DNA of 64,000 nt. Source: Allgaiera indica. GTDB taxonomy: Bacteria; Pseudomonadota; Alphaproteobacteria; Rhodobacterales; Rhodobacteraceae. A program made the position numbers and the translations under genes. The stretch spans positions 1 to 64,000 of the forward strand of contig NZ_FNOB01000013.1 of NCBI RefSeq assembly GCF_900106675.1, in the 5' to 3' direction. Every line of letters begins with the position of its first letter. Position 1 is the stretch's first letter. This document shows positions 42,866-52,222 of this stretch, piece after piece. Under the pieces are notes generated by a model that worked only from the letters and a program-made list of their open reading frames with translations, was not told where the DNA came from and made no database searches.

Positions 42866-43770
42866 TCACGATCCCGGCCGCACCTGCCCCGCCGCGATGC
42901 CCAGTTGCCCAAGCAGGGTGACGGCGGCGCGGGTCGGCCGGCCGCGGGCCAGGCGCAACACCTGAAATACCCGGTCCGGCAGCTCGAAGGGGACGTGGTG
43001 CAACAGACCCGCGTCGAAACTGGGCGCCGCGACCGAGGCCGACAGCACCGCCGCACCCATGCCCGCCTCGGCCGCCGCGCGCACCGCCTCGTTTGACGGA
43101 AACTCCATCGCCACGGGCAATCGTGCTGCATCGACCCCCAGCGCCGCCACCGCGTGCTCGAACGCCGAACGCGTGCCCGATCCGGCCTCGCGCCGCACCC
43201 AAGCCACATCGCCCAGCCGCGCGGGATCGAGGTCGGTGACCCCGCCCAGGGGTGGTCGGGCGCGACGGCCAAGACCAGCCGGTCGGAGGCAACGGGATCA
43301 CAGGCAAGCTGCGGGTCGCCGACCAGGTCCTCGACAAAGCCCAGTTCCGCGGCGCCCGTCATCACCGCATCGACCACCTGCGCGGTATTCGCGACCTGCA
43401 TCCGCAGCACGATCGCCGGATGCGCGCGCTGATAGGCCGCCAGCCGCGCCGGCAGCCAGTAGCCTGCGATCGTCTGGCTGGCCGCAACATGCAGGCTGCC
43501 GCGCAGGAGCGCGTTGAATTCGCTCATCAACTGCTGGGCATGGTCGACCTGACCCAGAATCCCCCGGGCTTCGGCCAGCAGGATCCGCCCGGCTTCAGTC
43601 AGCGCGATCCGGCGCCCTGCCCGCAAGAACAGCGGTGTGTCGCACCGGGCCTCGAGCGCCGCGATCGCGTGGCTCGCCGCCGATTGCGCGATGCCTAGCG
43701 ACTGCGCCGCCTGGGTAACATGTTGGCGTGTCGCGACCTCGACGAAAATCCGAAGCTGGTCAAGCGTCAT
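42866..43770 (-). pseudogene. LysR-type regulator broken by a one-base frameshift
   Basis: From ATG 43770 the protein starts TLDQLRIFVEVATRQHVTQA with a normal LysR helix-turn-helix (AQSLGIAQSAASHAIAALEA) and half of the effector domain (LAVAPDHPWAG). At 43240-43243 (four C on the plus strand) the frame is lost. The family sequence continues in another frame, AWVRREAGSGTRSAFEHAV to RVFQVLRLARGRPTRAA, and ends at 42866. One added base restores about 300 intact residues. Either a recent mutation or a sequencing error in a homopolymer is possible. The regulator lies divergent from the TDT transporter and upstream of DUF2478. Confidence 0.82.
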
Positions 43771-43810
43771 CCGCGGCTCCCTTCTCGTTCCGGACGATGG
43801 GTTCACGATC

Positions 43811-43824
43811 TGATCTATAGATCA
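43811..43824. promoter_or_regulatory. 14-bp palindrome TGATCTATAGATCA, likely LysR operator
   Basis: A perfect palindrome lies 40 bases upstream of the lysR start, in the gap shared with the divergent TDT transporter gene. LysR-type regulators usually bind T-N11-A dyads in such intergenic regions and control both themselves and the divergent gene. The AT-rich bases to the right (ATTGGATTGATTGAA) may hold the transporter's promoter. Confidence 0.6.
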
Positions 43825-43917
43825 TTCCGTTCAGAACAATACATTGGATTGATTGAAGTTCGGGCCTTACCTACTGCGTGACGCCGCGCCCCTACGGGCC
43901 CGCAGAAGGAGAAGACC

Positions 43918-45105
43918 ATGTCGTTTGCCGAAACCGGCCCACAGGTGGCACCTGCCGCCCCGACCGATGCCGACCCGGGGCCGATGCGGGTGATCCGCCA
44001 TTTCACCCCCAACTGGTTCACCGTGACCATGGGGACCGGGGCGCTTGCGCTGGTGCTGAACCACTTTGCGCAGGCGATCCCGGGGATCGCCGGGGTGGCG
44101 GTTGTGCTGTGGGCCATCAACATCGGCCTGTTTGCGGCCTTCGCCCTACTCTACCTGGCGCGTTGGGTGATCTTCCCGGCCGAGGCCGCGCGGATCTTTC
44201 GCCATCCGGTGATGTCGATGTTCCTTGGCGCGGTGCCGATGGGCCTGGCCACCATCGTCAACGGCTTTCTCGCCTTCGGCATCCCGCGCCTCGGCCCGAT
44301 CGCGGCCGATATCGCCACCGTGCTATGGTGGGTAGACGCCGCGATGTCGCTGCTTTGCGGCCTGGTGATCCCCTATTTCATGTTCACCCGCCAAGACCAC
44401 AGCTTCGAGCGGATGACGGCGGTCTGGCTGTTGCCAATCGTCGCCGCCGAAGTGACCGCCGCCAGCGGCGCGCTGCTGGTGCCGCATCTGGGTGCGGGCC
44501 AGGCCTATGCGGTGCTGCTGCTCAGCTATGCGCTTTGGGCCTATTCGGTGCCGCTGGCGATGAGCGTGCTGGCGCTGCTGTTTCTGCGCCTCGCGCTGCA
44601 CCAATTGCCGGAAGCCGAGATGGGGGTGTCGGGCTGGCTGGCGCTCGGGCCGATCGGCACCGGCGCGCTGGGGCTGGTGCTGCTGGGCCAGCAGGCACCA
44701 CAGGTCTTTGCCGCGCAGGGGCTGGCCGCGGTCGGTCCGGCGGCGCAGGGCCTGGGGATCCTGGGCGGGATCGTGCTGTGGGGCTACGGCATCTGGTGGC
44801 TTGCGCTCGCGGTGACCAAGACCATGCGCTACCTGACGGGCGGCGGCCTGCCCTTCAACCTGGGCTGGTGGGGCTTCACCTTCCCGCTGGCGGTCTACAC
44901 GCTGGCAACGCAGGCGCTGGCCGAGGTCACGCATTTTGCGCTGTTCTCGGTGTCGGGGGGCTTGCTGGCGGCTTGCCTCGCGCTGTTTTGGATGATCGTC
45001 GCGGCGCGCACGCTGCGCGGTGCGCTGCGCGGCACCCTGTTCCATGCCCCCTGCCTGGTCCCTGCCCCCGCGTGGCCGCAGGAGGCCGAGGCCCGCACCG
45101 CCTAG
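43918..45105 (+). CDS. TDT-family transporter (TehA/SLAC1-like)
   Basis: The 395-residue membrane protein has about ten helices and the TDT family blocks FTPNWFTVTMGTGALALVLN at the start, FLGAVPMGLATIVNGFLAFG, and GWWGFTFPLAVYTLATQALA near the end. The family includes tellurite/dicarboxylate transporters, sulfite exporters and SLAC1 anion channels, so the substrate cannot be assigned. The gene is divergent from the LysR-type regulator, which probably controls it. The start ATG 43918 follows AGAAGGAGAAGACC, a strong ribosome site. Confidence 0.88.
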   Translation: MSFAETGPQVAPAAPTDADPGPMRVIRHFTPNWFTVTMGTGALALVLNHFAQAIPGIAGVAVVLWAINIGLFAAFALLYLARWVIFPAEAARIFRHPVMSMFLGAVPMGLATIVNGFLAFGIPRLGPIAADIATVLWWVDAAMSLLCGLVIPYFMFTRQDHSFERMTAVWLLPIVAAEVTAASGALLVPHLGAGQAYAVLLLSYALWAYSVPLAMSVLALLFLRLALHQLPEAEMGVSGWLALGPIGTGALGLVLLGQQAPQVFAAQGLAAVGPAAQGLGILGGIVLWGYGIWWLALAVTKTMRYLTGGGLPFNLGWWGFTFPLAVYTLATQALAEVTHFALFSVSGGLLAACLALFWMIVAARTLRGALRGTLFHAPCLVPAPAWPQEAEARTA

Positions 45106-45174
45106 GCGGTGCCGGTCGGGAAGCACGGCATCGGGCGGGGCATATCTGCGGGGCCGGGGCGGCGTGGCGCGGCG

Positions 45175-45942
45175 CTATCCGCCCAGGGCCGCCTGCAGCA
45201 GGCGCGCGCAGGCGCGGGCGGTGCGCCCGGCCCCCTTCAGCCGCCCGTTCCAGCCACTGAACGAAACCGCGGCGATCCGGTTCGCCGCTTTGAAACCGGC
45301 AAGCGCGCGACAGGTCTGGTCAAGGCTTGGCCCATCCGGCACCGGGTAGTTGTTGGCGGGCACGTCGCGGGCATCGACGACATCGTTGTCGATATGCAGA
45401 TGTACCGGCCGGTCGAAGGCCAGCCGCGGCAGATCCCAAACCGCGGATCGGTTCAGCCCCGACCCGGCGACCGCCTCGGCCTCGAGCGGGTCGAGATCGC
45501 GCGCATCGATCAGCCAGACATCGGCTTCGGGCACCGGGCGCAGCGAGGATTCGCGCGCCAGCGCCGGATCGCCCCGCCCCACCATCATCGCCAGCGGCAT
45601 TCCACCCAGGAAACCCGAGGGCGAGGTCTGGGGGGTGTTGAAATCGCCATGCGCGTCAAGCCAGACCAGAACCGGCGCCAGCCCCGCCTGTTGCAGCCCG
45701 GCCATCACCGGCAGGCTGGCGCCGCAATCGCCCGCCACCGACACCGGCCGCGCCCCGCGCGCCGCGGCATCGCGCGCGAAGGCCGCGATCGGGCGATGCA
45801 GCAGCCCCAGCGCGGCGGGCGAGCGATCGGCCACGGCCTGGGGCGCGTTCAGCAGATAGGGCTGTGCGGCGGGAACCGCTTCGGTCAGCGCCGGGTCGGG
45901 TTGATCGAAGAAATAGGGCGTGACGATCCAGGCGTTTTCCAT
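45175..45942 (-). CDS. Arginase/ureohydrolase-fold protein with an altered metal site
   Basis: The 255-residue protein has the ureohydrolase blocks VWLDAHGDFNTPQ and VHLHIDNDVVDARDVPANNY, which supply Mn-binding Asp and His residues. The first metal motif, GGDHS in arginases, reads VAGDCGASLPV here, so the first histidine ligand is replaced by cysteine. It is also shorter than typical arginases. The enzyme may act on another guanidino or amidine substrate or hold only one metal. No arginine-pathway genes are adjacent. Confidence 0.8.
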   Translation of the reverse strand: MENAWIVTPYFFDQPDPALTEAVPAAQPYLLNAPQAVADRSPAALGLLHRPIAAFARDAAARGARPVSVAGDCGASLPVMAGLQQAGLAPVLVWLDAHGDFNTPQTSPSGFLGGMPLAMMVGRGDPALARESSLRPVPEADVWLIDARDLDPLEAEAVAGSGLNRSAVWDLPRLAFDRPVHLHIDNDVVDARDVPANNYPVPDGPSLDQTCRALAGFKAANRIAAVSFSGWNGRLKGAGRTARACARLLQAALGG

Positions 45943-46165
45943 GGCTGGAAGCTACGGCCCCGTGCAGGGCGAAGACAAGCGGTCTTGATGCCGGGGCGCG
46001 CGCCGCGACGCTTGCCGGCGCAGAGGCGCGTATTTGTGGAACAATGAAAGGCGGGCGCGACGGGTCGGGCCGCTCGGCGCCTTGCATGTCGCGCAGGCTC
46101 GGCGTAACCCCGTGCGGGCATTTCGCGCCCCGCGCGCAGCTTCATTCCGACTGGGGAGAGACGAC
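45943..46165. other. Divergent region between the arginase-like and DsbA-like genes
   Basis: The 223 bases hold a dispersed-repeat copy (46029-46051) and otherwise no gene. An open frame that extends the DsbA-like gene upstream starts inside the repeat and has no family similarity. Promoters for both divergent genes should be here. Confidence 0.5.
46029..46051 (+). repeat. Copy of the GTATTT-N4-AAnATGAA dispersed repeat
   Basis: CGTATTTGTGGAACAATGAAAGG differs in only one or two bases from the copies at 54064 and 57579. Unlike those two it lies between divergent genes, so it cannot be a shared terminator here. Confidence 0.8.
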
Positions 46166-46843
46166 ATGATCCGGCTTGACATTTTCTGGGATCCGATCTG
46201 CCCCTGGTGCTATATCGGCAAGACCCTGCTTGACCGGGCGCTGGAAAGCCGGCCCGCGCATCCTTTCGCGATCGCCTGGCATCCGTTCCAGCTGAATCCC
46301 GACATGCCGGCCGGGGGGCGCGACCGTCAGGCCTATCTGGAGGCCAAGTTCGGCGGGCCGGAGCGTGCCCGGATGGTCTATGGCAAGATCGCCGAGGCCG
46401 CGCGCGCCGCCGGGGTCGATATCGATTTCGAGCGCATCACCCGCACGCCGAACACGCTGGATGCGCTGCGTCTGGCGCATTGGGCCCAGATCGAGGGCAA
46501 GCAGAGCCTGGCCGCCGGGGCGCTGTTTCGCGCCTATTTCCGCGAGGGCCGCGATATCGGCGACAAGGTGACCCTGGCGACCATCGCCGGCGCCATCGGC
46601 ATGGACTCTGCCGCCACGCTGCGTCTGCTGGAAGGCGATGCCGATATCGAAACGATCCGCACCCGCGACGCGCATGCCCGCGCGCGCGGCATCAATGCGG
46701 TGCCGACCTTCATCATCGCCGATCAGCACGTCCTGCCCGGCGCGCAGCCGGTAGAATTGTGGCAGCAGGTGATCGACGAGATCGGTTCGGCCGGCGGCGA
46801 GGACGGCCAGCAAGCGGGCGCGGCGCCGGATCCCTTCGGATGA
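46166..46843 (+). CDS. DsbA-family oxidoreductase (FrnE-like)
   Basis: The 225-residue protein has the thioredoxin-fold active site CPWC (residues 12-15) in DPICPWCYIGKTLLDRAL, then LNPDMPAGGRDRQAYL and the cis-Pro motif region INAVPTFIIADQHVLPGAQP. This is the FrnE/2-hydroxychromene-2-carboxylate isomerase-like group of DsbA proteins. There is no signal peptide, so it should be cytoplasmic. ATG 46166 follows GGGGAGAGACGAC. Its stop overlaps the start of the MFS gene (ATGA), so the two are co-expressed. Confidence 0.92.
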   Translation: MIRLDIFWDPICPWCYIGKTLLDRALESRPAHPFAIAWHPFQLNPDMPAGGRDRQAYLEAKFGGPERARMVYGKIAEAARAAGVDIDFERITRTPNTLDALRLAHWAQIEGKQSLAAGALFRAYFREGRDIGDKVTLATIAGAIGMDSAATLRLLEGDADIETIRTRDAHARARGINAVPTFIIADQHVLPGAQPVELWQQVIDEIGSAGGEDGQQAGAAPDPFG

Positions 46844-48066
46844 CGGACCCGATCCGGGCCGGGCGGCCACCGCGCCGCGCGCTTTCCTCGGGCGAATTCA
46901 TCGCGATGATCGCGATGCTTTTCGCGACGGTGGCGTTTTCCATCGATTCGATGCTGCCCGCCCTGCCCGACATCGCCGCCGAACTGACCCCGGGCAACGA
47001 GAACCGCGCCCAGCTGATCCTGACCGCCTTCATCCTGGGCATGGGGCTGGGCACCTTCGTCGCGGGGCCGATCTCGGACGCGATCGGGCGCAAGCGGGCG
47101 ATCCTGGGGGGTGCGGCGCTTTACACGCTGGGGGCGGCGCTGGCCTCGGTCGCGCAGACGCTGGAGCTGGTGCTGGCCGCGCGGCTGATCCAGGGGCTGG
47201 GCGCGGCCGGGCCGCGGGTGGTGTCGCTGGCGCTGGTGCGCGATCTGTACGCCGGCCGGCAGATGGCGCGGATCGTATCGATCGCGATGATGATCTTCAC
47301 CACCGTTCCGGCGATCGCGCCGGCGCTGTCGACCGGGATCATCGCGCTGTTCGGCTGGCGCGGGATCTTCGCCGCCTTCATCCTGTTCTCGCTGGTCTCG
47401 GCCGGCTGGCTGGGCCTGCGACAGCCCGAGACCCTGCCGCCGCAAGCCCGCCGCCCGCTGGAGCCGGGCCCGCTGTGGCAGGCGGTGCGCGAGGTGTTGG
47501 GCCACCGCGTCGTGCTGATCGCGATCGCCACGCAATCGCTTGCCTTCGCGGCGCTTTTCGGCACGATCGCCTCGGTGCAGCAGATCTACGACATCCGTTT
47601 CGGACTGGGCGCAAGCTTTCCCTACTGGTTCGCGGCCACGGCGCTGATCTCGGCCGGGGGCAGTTTCCTGAACGCGCGGCTGGTGGTGCGGCTGGGCATG
47701 CGCGCGCTGGTGATCCTGGCGCTGGGGTTCCAGCTGGTGATCTCGGGCGCGATGACGCTGGTCTTCGCGGCCGGGGTTCTGCCCGCGGCGCTGGCCTTTC
47801 CGGCGTTCTTCTTCTGGATCACCTGCGTTTTCTTCATGGTGGCGCCGGTGCTGGGCAATCTCAATGCGCTGGCGCTGGAGCCGATGGGCCATATCGCGGG
47901 AACGGCTTCATCGGTGACCGGTGCGCTTGGCACGGTGCTAGGGGTGCTGCTGGGTGCGCCGATCGGGCTGGCGTTCAACGGCACGCCGGTGCCGCTGATG
48001 ATCTCGGTCTCGGTGCTGAGCGGGCTGGGCGTGCTGTTGATGCGCAAAATCGCCCGGGTCGGCTGA
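46840..48066 (+). CDS. Bcr/CflA-type MFS drug exporter
   Basis: The 408-residue protein has twelve membrane helices and the DHA1 signatures of Bcr/CflA transporters: FSIDSMLPALPDIAAEL in helix 1, ILGMGLGTFVAGPISDAIGR with the motif-A loop (DAIGRKRAI), and ARLIQGLGAAGPRVVSLALV in helix 4. Helix 5 has TTVPAIAPALSTGII, the antiporter motif C region. Substrate unknown. It overlaps the DsbA-like gene by four bases and ends 12 bases from the convergent mfd. Confidence 0.9.
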   Translation: MTDPIRAGRPPRRALSSGEFIAMIAMLFATVAFSIDSMLPALPDIAAELTPGNENRAQLILTAFILGMGLGTFVAGPISDAIGRKRAILGGAALYTLGAALASVAQTLELVLAARLIQGLGAAGPRVVSLALVRDLYAGRQMARIVSIAMMIFTTVPAIAPALSTGIIALFGWRGIFAAFILFSLVSAGWLGLRQPETLPPQARRPLEPGPLWQAVREVLGHRVVLIAIATQSLAFAALFGTIASVQQIYDIRFGLGASFPYWFAATALISAGGSFLNARLVVRLGMRALVILALGFQLVISGAMTLVFAAGVLPAALAFPAFFFWITCVFFMVAPVLGNLNALALEPMGHIAGTASSVTGALGTVLGVLLGAPIGLAFNGTPVPLMISVSVLSGLGVLLMRKIARVG

Positions 48067-48078
48067 GGCGCCGCGGGG

Positions 48079-51000
48079 TCAGGCGGGCGGCTTCTTCGCG
48101 GGGCTCGACGCTTTCTCGGCCAGGTCGCGGGCGATCGCGAAGGCGCCGCGGATGCGGTCGGCGTCCGAGGCCCAGTCGCGGCGGATGATCACCTTGTTGT
48201 CCTTGACCTTCGCAAGCCCCTTCTGGCCCTGCAGATATTCCACCAATCCGGCCGGATTGGCGAATTTGTCCAGATGGAACTGGACCGTCGCGCCCTTCGG
48301 GCCGCCATCGAGCCGGGCGATGCCCGCGCGCTTGCACAGCGCCTTGATGCGCACGATCAGAAGCAGCGTGTTGACCTCCTTCGGCAGCTTGCCGAAGCGA
48401 TCGATCAACTCGGCGGCGAAGCCTTCCAGTTCGACCTTCGTCTCCAGCGAGGACAGCCGCCGGTAAAGGCCCAGCCGCACATCCAGATCGGGGACGTAAT
48501 CCTCTGGGATCAGCACCGGAACGCCCAGGTTGATCTGCGGCGCCCATTGGTCGCCGGGGGTGGAAAGGCCGTCGATCTCTCCGGTCTTGATCTTGGCGAT
48601 CGTCTCTTCCAGCAGGTTCTGGTAAAGCTCGTAGCCCACTTCCGAGATGTGGCCGGATTGCTCCTCGCCCAGGATGTTGCCGGCGCCGCGCAGGTCCAGA
48701 TCCTGGGACGCCAGCGTGAAGCCCGCGCCGAGGCTGTCGAGACTGCCCAGCAGCCGCAGCCGCTTGACCGCCTGGTCGGTCAGCGGCGCGCGGGGCTTGG
48801 TGGTCAGGAAACAATAGGCGCGGGTCTTCGAGCGCCCCACCCGGCCGCGGATCTGGTAAAGCTGGGCCAGGCCGAAGCGGTCCGCGTGGTGCACGATCAT
48901 GGTGTTCGCGGTGGGAATGTCCAGCCCGCTTTCCACGATCGTGGTGGACAGCAGCACGTCGTATTTGCCGTCGTAGAAGGCGTTCATGCGGCTATCGAGA
49001 TCGCCCGCCGCCATCTGGCCGTGGGCGACGACATGGGTGACCTCGGGGACATGGTCGCGCAGGAAGTCCTCGATTTCGGGCAAGTCGCTGATCCGCGGCA
49101 CCACGAAAAAGCTTTGCCCGCCGCGGTAATGTTCGCGCAAAAGCGCCTCGCGCAAGGTGACACTGTCGAATTCGCTGACATAGGTGCGGATCGCCAGACG
49201 ATCCACTGGCGGCGTGCCGATTATGCTTAGATCCCGGACACCTGTGAGCGAAAGTTGAAGTGTCCGAGGGATCGGCGTGGCGGTCAGCGTCAGGACATGA
49301 ACGTCCGAGCGCATCTCTTTCAGGCGTTCCTTGTGGCTGACGCCGAAATGCTGTTCCTCGTCGATCACCATCAGGCCGAGGTTGCGGAAATTCACCGCCT
49401 TCGCCAGCAGCGCATGGGTGCCGATCACGATGTCGACGGTGCCGTCGGCCAGGCCGGCGCGCGTGGCGGCGGCCTCCTTGGCGGAAACGAAACGGCTAAG
49501 CTGCCGGACCTGCAGGGGAAAGCCGCGGAAACGCTCGGCGAAGCTTTTGTAATGCTGACGCGCCAGCAGCGTGGTCGGCGCGATCACCGCGACCTGCATC
49601 CCCGACATGGCGGTCACGAACGCCGCGCGCATCGCCACCTCGGTCTTGCCGAAGCCCACGTCACCGACCACCAGCCGATCCATCGGGATGCCGCGCGACA
49701 GGTCCTCCATCACGTCAGAGATGGCGTTCAGCTGGTCGTCGGTTTCCTGATAGGGGAAGCGGGCGGCGAAGGCCTCCCAGGCGTGGTGGGGGGCGTCCAG
49801 CACCGGGGCATGGCGCAGCTGGCGTTCGGCCGCGATGCGGATCAGCCGGTCGGCCATCTCGCGGATGCGTTCCTTCAGGCGCGCCTTCTTGGCCTGCCAG
49901 GCCCCACCACCCAGCTTGTCCAGCAGGCCTTCGTCATGGCCGTATTTCGACAGCAGTTCGATATTCTCGACCGGCAGGTAAAGCCTTGCGGATTCGGCAT
50001 ATTCCAGCGCGATACATTCATGCGGCGCGCCCAGGGCGCTGATCGTCTCAAGCCCCGTGAACCGGCCCACGCCGTGCTCGACATGCACCACCAGATCGCC
50101 GGGCGACAGGCTCTGGTGTTCGGTGAGGAAATTCTCCGCCTTGCGGCGCTTCTTGGCGCCCCGGATCAGCCGATCGCCCAGCACGTCCTGTTCGGCGATC
50201 ACCGTCAATCCCGGCGCCTCGAACCCGTGTTCCAGCGCCCAGACCGCCAGATGCAGCCCCTTGGGCGCGATCGCGCGGGCATCGGCAATCTCGGCCGCGC
50301 CGCCCAGGCCCTCGTCCTCCAACAGCCCCTTCAGGCGTTCGCGCGCGCCGTCGGAATAGGAGGATATGACCACCGCCCCATCTTCACGTCTTGCGCGAAT
50401 ATGGGATGCCAAGGCGCCGAAAAGGCTGACATTTTCCTGTTGCCGTTCAGGCGCGAAATTGCGCCCGATGCGGCCGCCCGCGTCCAGAACGCCAGGGCCG
50501 GGGCTTTGTGCCAGCGGGCTAAGCTGGATCACCCGGCGCGCCCCCAGCGCGGTCTCCCAGCCAGCTTCGTCCAGGTACAGGCTGTGCGGCGGCAGCGGCT
50601 TGTAGACCGTGTCCAGCCGGCCCTTGGCGCGCATCGCCTCGCGCCGGGCCTCGTACTGGTCGACGATGCCCTCCCAGCGGCCCAGGCGCGCGGGCGTGAT
50701 CTGATCGTCAAGCGTTGCCGAGGCGCCGGGAAGATAGTCGAACAACGTATCCAGCCGTTCGTGGAAGAACGGCAGCCAATGTTCGGCGCCGGCGGATTTG
50801 CGGCCGGCCGAAACGGATTCGTACAGCGGGTCGTCGGTGCCCGCCGCGCCGAATTCAAGCCGGTAGTTCTGGCGAAAGCGGGTGATCGCGGCCTCGTCAA
50901 GGATCACCTCCGACACCGGGGCCAGATCCACCACGCTCAGCTTTTCGGTGGTGCGCTGCGTGGCCGTGTCGAACCGGCGCGCGCCATCCAGCACGTCGCC

Positions 51001-51525
51001 GAAAAGGTCCAGCCGCACCGGTCCGCCCTGGCCCGGCGGGTAGATGTCGATGATGCCGCCGCGCACCGCGTAATCGCCGGGCTCCGACACCGTCGACGTC
51101 TGCGAAAACCCCATCCGCACCAGGAAATCCCGCAACGCGCCCTCGTCGATGCGCTGGCCCACGCGGGCCGAGAACGAGGCCTCGCGCAGCACCTCGGCCG
51201 CCGGCATCTTCTGGGTCGCGGCGTTCAGCGTGGTCAGCAGGATGAACGGCCCGGGCATGCCATGCGCCAGCGCCGCCAGCGCCGCCATGCGCGCGGCCGA
51301 GACCTCGGCGTTGGGCGAGACCCGGTCATAGGGCAGGCAATCCCAGGCCGGCAGCGTCAGCACCGCCGCCTGGGGCGCGAAGAAGGCCAGCGCCGCGCGC
51401 ATCGCCTCTAGCCGCTTGTCGTCGCGCGCGATGTGGATGGTGGGGCCGTGGGCCTCCATCTCGCGCAGCAGCAGTTTCGCGTCGTAGCCCTCGGGCGCGC
51501 CGCCCATTGTCAGATATGTCGTCAT
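48079..51525 (-). CDS. mfd: Mfd, transcription-repair coupling factor
   Basis: Mfd removes RNA polymerase stalled at DNA lesions and recruits UvrA. The 1148-residue protein shows the UvrB-homology region (MGGAPEGYDAKLLLREM onward), and the RNA polymerase interaction domain (PGDLVVHVEHGVGRFTGLET). The RecG-like helicase has Walker A GDVGFGKTEVAMRA and box II VIDEEQHFG, plus LTATPIPRTLQLSLTG. The TRCF C-terminal domain is also present. Length and domain order are those of a complete Mfd. The C-terminal end is proline/lysine-rich. Confidence 0.97.
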   Translation of the reverse strand: MTTYLTMGGAPEGYDAKLLLREMEAHGPTIHIARDDKRLEAMRAALAFFAPQAAVLTLPAWDCLPYDRVSPNAEVSAARMAALAALAHGMPGPFILLTTLNAATQKMPAAEVLREASFSARVGQRIDEGALRDFLVRMGFSQTSTVSEPGDYAVRGGIIDIYPPGQGGPVRLDLFGDVLDGARRFDTATQRTTEKLSVVDLAPVSEVILDEAAITRFRQNYRLEFGAAGTDDPLYESVSAGRKSAGAEHWLPFFHERLDTLFDYLPGASATLDDQITPARLGRWEGIVDQYEARREAMRAKGRLDTVYKPLPPHSLYLDEAGWETALGARRVIQLSPLAQSPGPGVLDAGGRIGRNFAPERQQENVSLFGALASHIRARREDGAVVISSYSDGARERLKGLLEDEGLGGAAEIADARAIAPKGLHLAVWALEHGFEAPGLTVIAEQDVLGDRLIRGAKKRRKAENFLTEHQSLSPGDLVVHVEHGVGRFTGLETISALGAPHECIALEYAESARLYLPVENIELLSKYGHDEGLLDKLGGGAWQAKKARLKERIREMADRLIRIAAERQLRHAPVLDAPHHAWEAFAARFPYQETDDQLNAISDVMEDLSRGIPMDRLVVGDVGFGKTEVAMRAAFVTAMSGMQVAVIAPTTLLARQHYKSFAERFRGFPLQVRQLSRFVSAKEAAATRAGLADGTVDIVIGTHALLAKAVNFRNLGLMVIDEEQHFGVSHKERLKEMRSDVHVLTLTATPIPRTLQLSLTGVRDLSIIGTPPVDRLAIRTYVSEFDSVTLREALLREHYRGGQSFFVVPRISDLPEIEDFLRDHVPEVTHVVAHGQMAAGDLDSRMNAFYDGKYDVLLSTTIVESGLDIPTANTMIVHHADRFGLAQLYQIRGRVGRSKTRAYCFLTTKPRAPLTDQAVKRLRLLGSLDSLGAGFTLASQDLDLRGAGNILGEEQSGHISEVGYELYQNLLEETIAKIKTGEIDGLSTPGDQWAPQINLGVPVLIPEDYVPDLDVRLGLYRRLSSLETKVELEGFAAELIDRFGKLPKEVNTLLLIVRIKALCKRAGIARLDGGPKGATVQFHLDKFANPAGLVEYLQGQKGLAKVKDNKVIIRRDWASDADRIRGAFAIARDLAEKASSPAKKPPA

Positions 51526-51577
51526 GGCTGCTGACCTACCCGCCCGGGGGATGGAGTCAATGGCCGAAACGCCGGGT

Positions 51578-52105
51578 TCAATGCCCCAGCACGCCCACCG
51601 ACATGTTCCAATACATCCCCCACATCGCCGTGACGAAGATCGAGATCATGCCGATGACCTGTGTCGCCAGCCGGTGCCGCATGAGGCGGCGCAACAGCGC
51701 CGCGCCCGCCGCCTCGCCCGCCTCGACCCGCAGCGCGGTGCGGATCGACAACAGCCCCACCAGCGCCATCGGCCCCAGCAGCAACAGCAGCGCCTGGGCC
51801 AGTTCGATCCGGTAGCCAAAGCCCAGCACCGCCAGCGTGGTCAGCGCAAAGCCGGCAAACCCGATCAGCCACAGCCCGGAGACCCGGGCGATATGCAGGA
51901 TGCGGGTCACATTGATACGCGCCAGCGCCTCCAGATCCGCCTGGGCCTGGCCTCCGTGGCGGCGCGCGCGGGTGATGCTATCGAAGGGCACTCCGATCAC
52001 CCAATGGCTGGAGGTCGACCACAGCACCGCCAGCGCGATCCAGTACCACAGGTTGGAGAATGAGCGCAGGTCGATCAGCTCGGAAAGCGGGATGGGAAGA
52101 TGCAC
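51578..52105 (-). CDS. Conserved membrane protein (annotated elsewhere as SufBCD-complex component)
   Basis: The 175-residue protein has four hydrophobic helices and starts MHLPIPLSELIDLRSFSNLW, then YWIALAVLWSTSSHWVIGVP and FDSITRARRHGGQAQADLEA. I recall similar Rhodobacteraceae proteins labelled 'component of SufBCD complex', but nothing in the sequence shows a cluster motif, so I do not adopt that function. The gene stands alone, upstream of mfd on the same strand and divergent from hemB. Confidence 0.65.
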   Translation of the reverse strand: MHLPIPLSELIDLRSFSNLWYWIALAVLWSTSSHWVIGVPFDSITRARRHGGQAQADLEALARINVTRILHIARVSGLWLIGFAGFALTTLAVLGFGYRIELAQALLLLLGPMALVGLLSIRTALRVEAGEAAGAALLRRLMRHRLATQVIGMISIFVTAMWGMYWNMSVGVLGH

Positions 52106-52222
52106 GGAGGGGCCTTGGCTGGGATTCGCCGGAGATTAGCCGCGCGATGGGTGAATTCCTACCCTTGAGATGGCCCGCGATCCATGCGACGTCAGGATTG
52201 TTGCAGCAGACCGGAGGCCGCC

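Noticed and set aside
42196-43806. Apparent 536-residue LysR-DUF2478 fusion protein
   Set aside because: The middle part is nonsense. The second half of the LysR domain continues in another frame, and DUF2478 has its own start and ribosome site, so a one-base frameshift explains the joined frame.
51578-52105. Assignment as a SufBCD complex component
   Set aside because: This label is remembered from annotations only; the sequence shows just a small helical membrane protein without Fe-S features.
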